A stretch of 64,000 bases of DNA from Symbiodinium natans (lineage: Eukaryota > Sar > Dinophyceae > Suessiales > Symbiodiniaceae). Location of the stretch: positions 551,274 through 615,273 of the forward strand of contig CAJNDS010002171.1 of assembly GCA_905221605.1 (NCBI GenBank). The letters run 5' to 3'. Under the pieces are notes generated by a model, which had not been told where the DNA came from, did no database searches, and saw only the letters and a list, made by a program, of their open reading frames with translations. Shown one piece after another: positions 37,168 to 46,849 of the stretch (position 1 is the stretch's first letter; every line of letters begins with the position of its first letter). The position numbers and the translations under genes are program-made.

Positions 37168-37380
37168 TGGATTGGGAAGGGCCAGGACCAGGGGGCCAGG
37201 GCCAGGCCAGCCAGGGCCAGGGCCAGGGCCAGGCCGGCCAGCCAGGGCCAGGGCCAGAACCAGGGCCAGGGCCAGGGCTAGGGCCAGGGCCAGGGCCAGG
37301 GCCAGGGCCAGGGCGGCCCAGAGCCAGCCGCAGGGCCAGGGCCAGGGTCAGGGCCAGGGCCAGGGCCAGGTCCAGGCAAA
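37168..37380. repeat. GGGCCA hexanucleotide minisatellite
   Basis: About 200 bp of GGGCCA/GGCCAG units with a few interruptions. It creates long artificial Gly-Pro-Gly and Ala-Arg ORFs on both strands, which I do not accept as genes. Confidence 0.95.
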
Positions 37381-37568
37381 TGGAAAAGGACTGCCCGAGG
37401 GTTTTAGGGTTATACAATAGCTATCGTGACTATGCTAGGCGACTCTAGCTTGGCGACCCCTCAGGGGTGCGGCTGGCAGGCTCTGCAGCCCAGCAGAGCC
37501 TGCCGTGGTCTCGCTGAGCGCTCGACTGCGCCCGCCTACCCCAATAGAGCTTTGAGGGGGGGCGGGCG

Positions 37569-37645
37569 GGTTTAGGGTTTAGGGTTTAGGGTTTAGGGTT
37601 TAGGGTTTAGGGTTTAGGGTTTAGGGTTTAGGGTTTAGGGTTTAA
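37569..37645 (+). repeat. Interstitial telomeric array
   Basis: About eleven near-perfect TTTAGGG units. It is probably inside a large intron or spacer between the cysteine-rich exons and the WD40 exons. Confidence 0.95.
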
Positions 37646-37671
37646 GGCACCATACAGCAAATCGTTAACTC

Positions 37672-37950
37672 CTAGTAAGTGAAGCAAAGCAGTCGCACAT
37701 GTTTCTCTCCATCTGCTTCTGTACCGGTGCCGATCCCGATATTCGAAATACAAACAGTAGGTTCGCAACGAAATGCCGACTTCGCACTATCACAAACACC
37801 GTGATCTGTCAGGAATGACTTCAGAGTGCGATCGTACGTTTCCCGTGCGATCCTACCAGAGTCGAGAGAAAATGACGTAAAAGTAGAAGGAAAAAGATTC
37901 ACCAGGTTGGAGATGGGGCAAATTTTCTTCCTAAGCTCAGACATTGTCAA
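37672..37950 (-). CDS. Hypothetical ORF, 92 aa
   Basis: The minus strand reads MTMSELRKKICPISNLVNLF and continues with balanced composition. It may be an exon or chance. No domain was recognised, and the splice context was not resolved. Confidence 0.2.
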   Translation of the reverse strand: MTMSELRKKICPISNLVNLFPSTFTSFSLDSGRIARETYDRTLKSFLTDHGVCDSAKSAFRCEPTVCISNIGIGTGTEADGEKHVRLLCFTY

Positions 37951-38117
37951 TCAACATGGCATGCGCAAGTATCTGAAAGCATATGAAATCTGCATGAACT
38001 TGCACAAGCGGTACCTAAAGCGTTGTCACTGTATGCACGAGCGTGCTTCACGACAGCAATCCTCACTCGCACAGTGTTTTCTGGATCGGCATTGAAGGTC
38101 AAACCCGAAACCCAAAA

Positions 38118-38149
38118 CCCCAACATCCTAAACCCTAAACCCTAAACCT
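38118..38149 (-). repeat. Short CCCTAAA array
   Basis: Three to four CCCTAAA-type units with an interrupted start. Confidence 0.85.
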
Positions 38150-38734
38150 CCCTTTCTTCGACAGTCCAGCCTTGAGACCGGTTTGACCCCTCTTTGTGCG
38201 CGCAGTCGTGGAGCCAGAAGGCCGCGAAAAGGCGATACGGCCGAGAGAAAGCAAATGGCCGTGATAAGGGGGGTGCGTGAAATTTTTTCGATTCGGCTTT
38301 TCGAGCTGAATTCGGCTTGTACTCGGTTCAGCTGTGAAATCGTGCTGGTGCTTGCAAATCATTAGAATAACATTGCAATTGTACATGTACGTACCGTGTG
38401 GCTCAAGCTTTCGATGTTTCTTGTAAAGCGCCCGCAGGACAGCTCATACCAGTGCCATTTACTGTAGTAGGTGGCACCGATAGTGGAGAGAGAAAACAAA
38501 CACCCCAGAAAAAAGCTGGGAAAAAAACACAGGAAGACTTAGGCTTTAGAGCCTAGCTTCGGGGTTTAGGGTAGGATTCGAATGTGTGTGCTCGCTCGTC
38601 AGCAAGCTCCACGCAGGCCGTCTCAGCCCTGCAATGCTCCCTGCGCCCGAAACCCTAAGCTTCTCCCAGAGTAAATCAAATGTCGAAGGGGCTGAAGGGT
38701 GCCTGAATAAACCGGTAGAAGTCTAAGTACGCTC

Positions 38735-39045
38735 ATATATATATATGTATATATATATATACGCACAAATACAAGTATAAATAAAATAGAAATAAAAATA
38801 GAAATAGAAATGGAAACATGAATATACATGTAAATCTGAATGCAAGTACAAATGTAAATGTACATGTAAATGTAAATGCAAATAGAAATAGAAATATATA
38901 AATATAAATATAAATACAAATATAAATATAAGTACAAATAGAAATAGAAATAGAAATAGACATGGAAATAGAAATATTCATATAAATATACATAGAATTA
39001 TACAGGAAAAATTAGACAAACTGTGTGTATATGTATATGTATATA
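38735..39045. repeat. AT-rich microsatellite
   Basis: About 300 bp of TATA, AAATAT and AGAAAT hexamer units. Minus-strand translations are Tyr/Ile/Ser-rich and are artefacts of the repeat. Confidence 0.95.
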
Positions 39046-39114
39046 ACGTTCACCTCTGCAGCAGATAAGCACAAGCATGGGTTTGATGACTGCTCATGTG
39101 TCCCAGCCCTGTGC

Positions 39115-39591
39115 CTGCGTGCACACAGCAAAGATTCTCGCACCATAGCCCAAATCGACGTTGCGGCGCCGGTTTGAGTTTGGAAAGGATGGCACGCTTT
39201 TGGAGCACGTGGAAGTGTTGATCGGCGAAAAAGCACTCTCACCTCCACACGGACCAGATACCCCCCAGGCAGAAGTGCATAGGCAGCTCTTCAGGTCAAA
39301 GTAGTCTGGACAGGTCGCTGTGAGCGTGGTATCGTCCTCGTACAGCGCCCCACTGACCACAACGTCTGTGAATGCCACCGACTCATTCACGCATGTTGCC
39401 ACGGCCGTCACTTCAGTGCTGCCATCGGCTGTAGCTGTGCAATCTGCGGATGTTGCAGCAAGCCCGTCGCTGGAAGAGTATATGGACGGCAATATAGTGC
39501 AGCCCGCAAGGGACATGCCGCTCGGGCAACTGGCCACACTTTGTTCATCATTTCCGCTTGCTGCATCTCCTTGAATGATCTGCACTGTCTC
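39115..39591 (-). CDS. Cysteine-rich domain exon, copy 1 (PCSK9 CRD-like)
   Basis: This 477-bp exon (159 codons, phase 0 at both ends) has acceptor GTGCCAG|GAG and inferred GC donor ACGCAG|GCACAG. It encodes two related cysteine-rich sub-repeats: SCPSGMSLAGCTI through VTAVATC, and TCPDYFDLKSC through RIFAVC. The pattern CP-x-hydrophobic-x-x-C ... A-V-A-x-C resembles the C-terminal V domain of the PCSK9 family and similar secreted beta-sheet modules; that family link is tentative. Disulfide content suggests an extracellular or luminal location. It is clearly homologous to 41324-41818 (YGARIFAVC versus YGARVSAVC). If the GC donor is not used, the ORF stops ten codons later. Confidence 0.6.
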
Positions 39592-39743
39592 CTGGCACAA
39601 CGGCATGGTGCACAGCTTCAGCAACTTGGAAACACTGTTGCGCACGAAAAACTTAAACGACCGAGGGCCCGGAAGCATCAAAGCGAATTAAGTCGCTAGT
39701 CACAACGAGCCACGCTCTACGCGACAGCCATTGGTCCAACTAT

Positions 39744-40055
39744 GTGTGTCTTGGGCTTGCGAAGGGGATGAAAGCTAGCATATGGAAAGCAACGATTTAC
39801 TATGAGGACGACTTCAGCATCAGTGCTCGGATAGTGCAAGACGGAATAGTGTTGTGTGCCACGTTCGTGGATCGAACAGACCGTGCATTCTTGACCCGCA
39901 AAGCGAACATGCCAGAAGTGTGCACCCGGCATTCGCGGGTCGGAGACGTCGGATCCCAGCAAATTGAGGCACCCGAGAAACCCAAGAACTCTGGAAATGA
40001 CCGTGCAAAAAGATTCAGCGGCACGGAGGCAAGTCATATTCAAAACCGGAGATGA
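39744..40055 (+). CDS. Hypothetical plus-strand ORF, 103 aa
   Basis: It reads ASIWKATIYYEDDFSISARI followed by VQDGIVLCATFVDRT, which is protein-like, and then becomes Arg/Lys-rich. An overlapping minus ORF of similar length exists, so coding strand and reality are uncertain. No domain was recognised. Confidence 0.2.
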   Translation: MCLGLAKGMKASIWKATIYYEDDFSISARIVQDGIVLCATFVDRTDRAFLTRKANMPEVCTRHSRVGDVGSQQIEAPEKPKNSGNDRAKRFSGTEASHIQNRR

Positions 40056-40289
40056 ACGCACTGCGTTTGTGGGATATGCTGCGACAGCGAGTGGGCAACA
40101 TGGAAGCGGGATCCGCGCACTGCCGAATTAACTTTATGTCGTAAAACTGACCATGCATGATCGGGATCAGCAGCATGCGAATGTTATCGTGGCCGAACGT
40201 TCTGAACGCGCTGGTGATTGTTCCTAGTTTGTCGGCATGTGTGATCATGTGAGTAGCAGGAGCTCGAATCCATGAGGGGGTCATGTGCG

Positions 40290-40332
40290 CAACCCTAAAC
40301 CCTAAACCCTAAACCCCAAACCCTAAACCCTA
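40290..40332 (-). repeat. CCCTAAA array
   Basis: Six CCCTAAA units, one with CCCCAAA. Confidence 0.9.
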
Positions 40333-41165
40333 TTGTAGAGCATGTGCTTGCAGGCATGACCACAAGACCCGTGCATGCTTGCACGTGAAACGAACAGCGC
40401 CGACATCCTGCACGATAGCTTTGACCCCGCAGTATTTCTTGGGATTCTGCATGGGATGTTGCTGAAAAAGTCCGATTCCAGATCGTAGACTTTTCTTGTC
40501 CATCATTTACGCAGGGGGCGAGGACGGGGGCGGCACACTAACCTGCAATCTCAGTTGCACCTAGCGGCCTAGCGCGAAGCCGTTTCGATCAGTCAGACTT
40601 TTTTCAGTTGCATTCCATACCGCAGTTGCGTTGGAGGCCCCAGCTGCGTTCGATGTTGCAGCTACGCTCGACGTTGCAATTGCATTCGAAGTTGTACAGT
40701 CTTGAACATGCTGCAAAACCCTTTGCGGCTTTACCTGTGTGTGGGTTTTGAAGTGCAGGGAAGTAGCTTGATACCCCATAACTGGGTCTTCGCCTTTTTG
40801 TGTTTGAATCAGATATTGGGGCAATATTGTACACGGAGGGCCCGAACAAGCAGAGAACCTACCGCACCCCTCTCCCCATCCTTTCCCTGCTCCTCCATAC
40901 CTTGGAGGTTCATGGGTACCTATAAACCCGATTATAAGTCTACTTATAACCTACTTAGAGGACTTGTTCTAAGTACCCTGAACCTCCGAGTGCACCAAGT
41001 TCCGCCTCATATGTCCACCTTAAAGGAGTTCCTCCCTCCCCACTCTCCCCACTCCCTTCTCATTCCCACGCTATACTTCCACCTTAAGGTCCGCCATGAT
41101 GCTCGTGGTGCTCACCAGGTGGGCTCCCTGTGTAACGTGCATGAAAAGTTGCCCAAGGGGCGGCC

Positions 41166-41187
41166 CCCCCCCCCCCCCCCCCCCCGC
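41166..41187. repeat. Poly-C homopolymer
   Basis: A run of about 20 C. Its length is probably unreliable in the assembly. Confidence 0.8.
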
Positions 41188-41323
41188 TGCCCGCCTCTGA
41201 GCGTAGGCCCTTAAACAGTATGAACACACACGCGTCGGAAGTGTACTTCGCGCGCATTGTGGGCGCCAGAAGCTCCCTTCCACGTGTGGCTTGGCAGTAC
41301 CCGCATTATTCTACCAGCAAGTC

Positions 41324-41818
41324 CTGGTCAACAGAGCACACTGCAGACACCCGAGCTCCGTAGCCGAATTCCACACTGCGGCGGCGATGGCTGGATGCTG
41401 AGTAGTCCGCAACATCCAGCACGCAATTCCCATCCTGGGGCTCGAAAGTGCTCGATCCACCGCAGATGCTCCTCACTGACCAAGGCGAATGGCACAAGCA
41501 GGTTGTGGCTGTGAGGTTGTCACCACAGCTCACGTTCAGGGTCTGCCCATCCAAGAAAAGGTCTGAACTCCGCTTCACTGCACTGAGTGTGAGCAAGTCC
41601 CATTTGCATGTTGCTATGGCAGCAGTGCCAGTGCTAAAGGAACTCGCGTGCGCGCTGCATGACCTAATGGTTGCGGTTAGTCCATCGTCCTCACTGCTGT
41701 CCGTCGACGTGCAGCTTGTCAGCACATAGTCTTGAGGGCAGTGCGCGGTGGTCATGTTGTCGTTGCCGGCAGCGAGAGAAGCGGACTGAATGCTGATAGT
41801 AAAGGGAGTCCGCGGGTC
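41324..41818 (-). CDS. Cysteine-rich domain exon, copy 2 (PCSK9 CRD-like)
   Basis: This 495-bp exon (165 codons, phase 0 at both ends) has acceptor GACTGCAG|GAC and inferred GA donor GACCAG|GACTTG. It aligns throughout with the exon at 39115-39591: FTISIQSASLAAGND versus VQIIQGDAASGND; HCPQDYVLTSC versus SCPSGMSLAGC; LCHSPWSVRSICGG versus LCTSAWGVSGPCGG. Two cysteine-rich sub-repeats are visible. The symmetrical phase-0 borders fit exon duplication within one gene. Both copies share strand and phase with the WD40 exons at 34.4-36.6 kb, so a single secreted or membrane protein is possible but unproven. Confidence 0.6.
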
Positions 41819-42099
41819 CTGCAGTCAGCCCAGGTCGCTGACACATGGCAGATGAGATGAGGTCACGTGACACTAGCATCATGGCCTGCCCAAGTCCAGC
41901 AGCAAGCGCGAACAGCAGAAGACATCCATTGTGGACAGCCTGGGCAAGGGAAATCGTTCCATGAAACAAGAGCTGCCGGGCCAGCAGCGGTTCTGTTGCA
42001 CATGTCTACCATATTGTCACGCACGCCTGCCTTCATCACGCTGTCGAGCGCCAGGGGACAACGGCGCTGATTAAAACACTATTAAAACAAAAGTGCTGT

Positions 42100-42460
42100 A
42101 AGGCTGCGTGGCTCTCTTTCCACCCAGCTCAGAAGCTTGCAGAAGCGTGATCGCTGGCAAACCCAGTGAAAACACATGAACATGAATCTGGCAAGTCTGG
42201 CGGACTTTCCTCCTCACACAGACGATTCTCGCCCTTGATCGGTTGAGCTCACAACTGTTGGCCCTCTCTTTAAAACGCCCCTCAGGACCTCCAGCGAAAA
42301 GGTTTGTCCTCTTCCGCTGCTTAAAGGTTTAAAGACTATGCGGCAGTCGGTCCCAGCCTTTGTGATTGGTCCCGATCTGGCCACGCGCCGCCAGAATGGA
42401 CATTCTTGTGATGCCACCGGTAACATGAAGGGCTCCGGGCGGCGGCCACCTACCACCCCT
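42100..42460. other. 3' flank of the MRJP gene
   Basis: It contains the GATCGCTGGCAAACC block shared with 34.25 kb (see that entry). No coding evidence was found. Confidence 0.5.
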
Positions 42461-42461
42461 T

Positions 42462-42512
42462 AAACCCTAAACGATAAACCCTAAACCCTAAACCCTAAAC
42501 CCTAAACCCTGT
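42462..42512 (-). repeat. CCCTAAA array downstream of the MRJP gene
   Basis: About seven CCCTAAA units, 23 bp beyond the stop codon of the minus-strand gene. Confidence 0.95.
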
Positions 42513-42534
42513 AGGAGCAAACCAGCCCAGGCAG

Positions 42535-44940
42535 CTAGCAGGAGACGCCTCCTTGGGCACACATATATGACTTTGTGCCGACATGTTTCTTCATGATTCG
42601 GACATTGGACCCACTCCGCCCAGCCCAATCCATGGGCTTTCCCTTTTGAAGGCCGTAAAGCCACCGGTGGTATTTGTTGCTGAGCAGCCAAAGGCTGCCC
42701 TTGTTGTCCCACGCCCAAGATGAAATCCAGGTCAGCGCGTCCTCGCTGGGGATCGTGTTCACTGTCGCAATCCTGCCGTGCATTATCTCGAAAACATTCA
42801 TTGCGCGACCCCCTCCAGTGAACAGCGCGCCATTCTCGCCTACAGTGATGCCACCCGGGAGACCAGACAGATTGCCGTACTCCATGATTGCGTCCTGGAT
42901 GTCCTCGTCGAGCCCTTCAACAAGAAGCCGCGCGGGAGCAGAATACAGAGCAAAAGCGTTCGCACAGGTCCAGTAGACGTGCTTCGTGTCTGGGGAGAGC
43001 GCTATGCCTTTAATCCCAGAGGCTCCATATGGTGCATCGACGTTCACTCCATCCAGTTGCAGGGGCCTGGGCACGATCATTGTCACACACAAATGTCTTT
43101 GGAGCTTTTGATCTAGAGAGCTGCCATAGCCGCGCTGCAGACTTTGACTTGTGACGGCGTGATACAACGTGCACACTGCCCTGGCGCATCTAGGGCGCAC
43201 ACACGGTGCTTGTCAGGAGGGTTTAGGGGGTGCTTTTCGGGACAGTTTAGGGTTTAGGGGCTTCAAGAGAGGGATTTAGCGTTTAGGATTTAGGGTTTAG
43301 GGGATTTTTGGGTTAAGGGTTTAGGGTTTAGGGCGGTTTAGGGTTCAGGGTTTAGGGGTTTCTCGGGTTTTGGGGTTTGGGGGCGTTTAGGGTTTCGGGC
43401 TTGGGGTTTAGGGGTTTGGGGGTTTTAGGTTGGGGTTTAGGGTTGCTAGGGTTGAGGGTCTAGCGTTTAGGGGCTTTTAGGGTTTAGGGTTTAGGGGTTT
43501 GAGGCCGTAGGGCTTATAGGTACGAGTATTTAGGGTTTGGGGCTTAGGGGCTTTTAGGGATTAGGGCTTACGGGTTTTTAGGGTTACGCCACGCTTGCAC
43601 CTTAAAACACCAACCCCGCGTGAACCTTGGACGGCGCGCCCCATCCTAAGCCACGCTTGGCCAGCCTCAAAAACTGTTGCTTTTTCAATCTGCCGCGGCA
43701 TTTCACACGTTTGGCGGGATCGGTGTCACGGGAGCCCAACAAAGCATTGACCCAAACATCTCGCAACCTAGACGCGCCTCGTGTTGCATTTCATGCTCAT
43801 CAGCTAGCTCATACTGAGCCAAGTGGCTCGGCCTTCTCCACGCAGTTGTTTTCCGGATGGAATCGCCGGCTTCGGTTGTTTTCCAGGTCGTAGACGATGA
43901 TGCCACCCACTGCGTCCTCGGGGCCATTCGAGTCGCTGATGTATGCGATCTTGCGCTTGACATCGAGGACAAGGTCCGTGAGCAAGGATCCATCCCGTAA
44001 AGAAGACTTCTTTGCCGAGGAGTCTGGAAACTCGTAGGAGTGGATCACGTCGCCAGTGGGGATGTCGATCAGAACCACCTTCGGAGGACACTCCCGGCCC
44101 CGCGTGATCTCTGAAGACCTCACATCGAGCACGCCCTGCTCAGGGCCCAAGTTCTGAATTCTCTTGGGGCCCGAGTCGACGACCCACATGACACCGTCGG
44201 TGTCAATTTCCATCGCGAGGACGCTCTGCAGCTTGGTGCACGGGCCATCGTTCTGAACATCCCGGCTCGGCCAGGGTTCCTGCACCATTGTTGGGGCTCA
44301 AGGGTTTAGCCTGTTCAGGGTTTAGGGTTTAGGGTTTGGGGCACTATGAAAAATAACAATTTTTGTTCCTTCTTGGGGTGGAAGTACTCATAAAAATGTA
44401 AAATGATCTTCAACAAAGACCCAGGTTCCAGAAAGAAGCCGTCGGCATCCTCCCCGACTTTGTTGAGGGTGTACGGCACTCCAATCGTGTTGTTGTCCGC
44501 GGTGAAGCGGGGAATGGTCACGAAGATCATTTCTTCCGCGCAGCGAGTTGAAACATGCGGATTGCAAATCTTCAATCCAGTTGGCACGTTGAACTTGGGA
44601 GTCTCTGGGGCCGGGCCGCCCCCACCAGGACCCCCGCCCCCACCAGGGCCACCGGGACCACCAGGGCCTCCAGGACCACCAGGGCCCCCTTAACCCTAAA
44701 CCCTAAACCCTAAACCCTAGACCCTAGACCCTAAACCCTAAACCCTAAACCCCCGGAGCCTGCAGGGCCAGAAGACTGTCCAGCGGTGTTTGCACGAACT
44801 TCTTGGAGCCGGACCGGTCGGCCTCTCCGCAGAGCCACCCAAGAGTAGACGGTTTCTGGAACAGAGCGATCCACAGAATACCTCTCCTTAGGGCGACGTC
44901 TGGCGTCTGAGTCATCCCCATTCCTCTTCCGTCTCCTGTC
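42535..44940 (-). CDS. Yellow / major royal jelly protein (MRJP) family protein, four exons
   Basis: Exons on the minus strand: 44940-44760, 44688-44429, 44279-43837 and 43066-42535. Together they join in frame for about 470 residues to a TAG stop. The first joined exon is basic (RRRKRNGDDSDARRRPKERY). The second starts with a collagen-like GGP tract and then enters the MRJP domain: NVPTGLKIC, EEMIFVTIPRF, IGVPYTLNKV. The third has LQSVLAMEIDTDGVMWVVDSG, PKVVLIDIPTGDVIHSYEFP and IIVYDLENNRSRRFHP. The fourth has IKGIALSPDTKHVYW and GSLWLLSNKYHRW. MRJP/Yellow proteins are usually secreted beta-propellers; the ligand or enzyme role here is unknown. A signal peptide exon was not found, so the 5' end is probably missing. 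The introns are GC-AG, GA-AG and GA-AG. Confidence 0.78.
43067..43836 (-). repeat. MRJP intron 3 with long degenerate telomeric array
   Basis: Inferred GA-AG intron of 770 bp (donor GTGGA|GAAGG, acceptor GCCCAG|GCC). Its middle, 43220-43590, is a degenerate TTTAGGG array of about 370 bp on the plus strand (CCCTAAA on the gene strand). Confidence 0.7.
44280..44428 (-). repeat. MRJP intron 2, GA-AG, with telomeric units
   Basis: Donor CTG|GAACCTGG and acceptor GTGCAG|GAACCCTGG, so intron start and following exon start are near-identical, like a target-site duplication. The resulting join FFLEPWPSRDVQNDG fits the MRJP family. CCCTAAACCCTAAACCC lies 25-65 bp before the acceptor on the gene strand. 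Confidence 0.7.
44689..44759 (-). repeat. MRJP intron 1, made almost wholly of TTTAGGG repeat
   Basis: A 71-bp inferred GC-AG intron (CCCTGCAG|GCTCC ... GGGTTAAG|GGGGCCC). All but about 12 bases are TTTAGGG units on the gene strand. The reading frame (GPA-G-GPGG) continues exactly across it in phase 1. Confidence 0.65.
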
Positions 44941-45365
44941 CTGCCAAGCCCCAGAGCATGAGACTAAAAAATTTGGCTCAATCTTGTCAGACAAGCCAGC
45001 CAGGTTGTACACAAGCAACGAATCTATCACTATCTATTGGGAAACCATGCCGGAGCTACGCTGTATTTTCCAACTGCTTGGCCTGGCGCCCTATGCGTTT
45101 TCTGAATATGCCGGGTGCGTGTTCTGACTCAATCCTTCCTTCCGTTTTCCGATTGTTTTGCTGTCGACGCTTGTCTAACTCAGCCCTCTATACCATTCAA
45201 CGGTCGCGCAGGTGCCGAGTCTGTATACTGCATGCCGAGTCTGCATACTGCATGTCATGGTTGGCATTACTTCCTAAAGCCTCTGCAGTTGGAAAGTGCG
45301 GCTCCCGCATGTCGTAGCAGCACATTCATTGACGTGTACAACCTGGCGGGCTTGTCTGTTCAATT
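44941..45365. other. 5' flank of the MRJP gene
   Basis: The acceptor TTGGCAG|GAC for the first recognised exon is at 44941. Earlier exons and a promoter could not be placed. Short direct repeats of CTGCATACTGCATG-type sequence occur near 45225-45255. Confidence 0.4.
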
Positions 45366-45369
45366 ACAC

Positions 45370-45538
45370 CTAGACCCTAAACCCTAAACCCTAAACCCTA
45401 AACCCTAAACCCTAAGCCCTAAGCCCTAAGCCCTAAGCCCTAAACCCTTAAACCCTAAACCCTAAACCCTAAACCCTAAACCCTAAACCCTAAACCCTAA
45501 ACCCTAAACCCTAAACCCTAAACCCTAAACCTTAACCC
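45370..45538 (-). repeat. Largest regular CCCTAAA array
   Basis: About 24 CCCTAAA units over 170 bp. A block of CCCTAAG variants lies in the middle (about 45412-45438). Confidence 0.97.
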
Positions 45539-45624
45539 CTGCCCGATTCCTCGCTTCCAGGCTTCCGGGCGAAGTTCCCCAGGTGCACCAGAACCTCGAA
45601 GACAGAGGCTCACATGGCGGGAGT

Positions 45625-45895
45625 TGAAATTAGGGGGAACCTTACTGGGGTCCTTATACCCACCAAATCGACATTGGGGGCTTCCGAAACTAAACCTCAT
45701 TGGGGGTCCTGATTAAAAGGGAATCCTAATATTTGGGGGCTATATTTGGGGTCCCTTCATCTTTACAAAAGCCGAAATTAGGGGAACCTTGTTGGGGTCC
45801 TTTTTATACGTGAATCCTGGTATTTGGGGACTATCTTAGGGGTCCCTGAATCTTTGTCAGAACCACCAAGTCGACATAAGCCTCAGGCCCCCGCT
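45625..45895. repeat. Two-copy imperfect repeat, about 146 bp
   Basis: GAAATTAGGGG(G)AACCTT followed by GGGGTCCTT appears at 45627 and 45774, with related TTTGGGG and GGGGTCCCT motifs around. No coding potential was supported. Confidence 0.75.
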
Positions 45896-46214
45896 CAAGT
45901 GCACACTGAGCGCCGGGCCATCTCTTCGCCCGCCTTGTCGATCTCGTCCGCATCTTCGCAGCGGCCCGGCACGCCCTGCAAATTTGGGGTGGAGGGTTTA
46001 GGGTTTCGGGTCTAAGTTGGGGGTGATTGTAGGCTAAGTATGAGGAAATCCTAAGGGAAGATTACTAGTATTTACTCCGACCCCGATATTGGTGCACACA
46101 AAATATCCCCATAACCATCACTCTCATCAATTCGCATCATACTTCCCAATCCTCACTATGGGCAATACTATGGCCGTCGGCCGCGATGCGTCAGAGCTTC
46201 CCCACCTAAACCCG

Positions 46215-46557
46215 AATCCGAGCTCCTGTTTAATTTAACCCCCCATATTTAAAGAAATTTTTTTTGCCCGGATTCCCGCCGGAAGACTACTTTCCATTAC
46301 GATGGATTTCGTATGGGCCAAACCCTCCACATTTAAAGAAATTTTTTTTTGGGGGGGTTGTCAAATTTTGAAACTTTGCCTTTCGGAAAGCTTTTTTTCT
46401 TCTGCTAAGGCTGCACCTCTCGCCCTGGCTCTGCTGCAGGAGTTCTTATTGTTTTTTAATAGAGAAACCATACGGGGCCATGGTCCAACTATTGCGGAAC
46501 CCTGCTTTCCTTATTGTGGGGGGGGGGGCCCCCACCAATTAAACAGGAGCTCGGATT
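46215..46557. mobile_element. MITE-like element, 343 bp, 21-bp terminal inverted repeats
   Basis: The arms at 46215-46235 and 46537-46557 are perfect inverted repeats with AATCCGAGCTCCTG at the outer end. Inside is a 28-bp direct repeat built around ATTTAAAGAAATTTTTTTT (46246 and 46329) and a poly-G tract. The right side abuts a CCCTAAA array, and the left flank ends in CTAAACCC. No transposase is present, so it would be non-autonomous. Confidence 0.65.
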
Positions 46558-46618
46558 AAACCCTAAACCCTCAACCCCAACCCTCAACCCTAAACCCTAA
46601 ACCCTAAACCCTAAACTC
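46558..46618 (-). repeat. CCCTAAA array next to the MITE-like element
   Basis: About eight units, some CCCTCAA or CCCCAAC. A degenerate TTTAGGG stretch follows at 46800-46848. Confidence 0.9.
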
Positions 46619-46849
46619 TCCTCTGATTCCCTCTCCAGTGACGAGGACGGAGCTTTTCACGCACGAAGTTGGTTTATTCGGGCTTTTCGGGCGCTTGGCC
46701 TATCCCCGCTCTGGGTCTTTGGCTTCGGGGCGGGCATGGATGGGCGAAGTTGCAACCTAAACATTACCACTGTGTCGCAGCAGGTTTCGCTTCCCGTAGT
46801 TTGGGTTTATGGTTTAGGGCGTTTAGGGTTTAGAGTTTCGGATTTCGGG

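Noticed and set aside
37168-37380. CRISPR-like array of regular repeats
   Set aside because: Units are contiguous hexamers without spacers; this is a minisatellite.
37001-37448. Long Gly-Pro-Gly and Ala-Arg ORFs on both strands
   Set aside because: They are translations of the GGGCCA minisatellite. Both strands stay open because the repeat lacks stop codons.
38623-38993. Tyr/Ile/Ser-rich ORFs resembling membrane proteins
   Set aside because: Products of the AT-rich microsatellite, with no non-repeat protein sequence attached.
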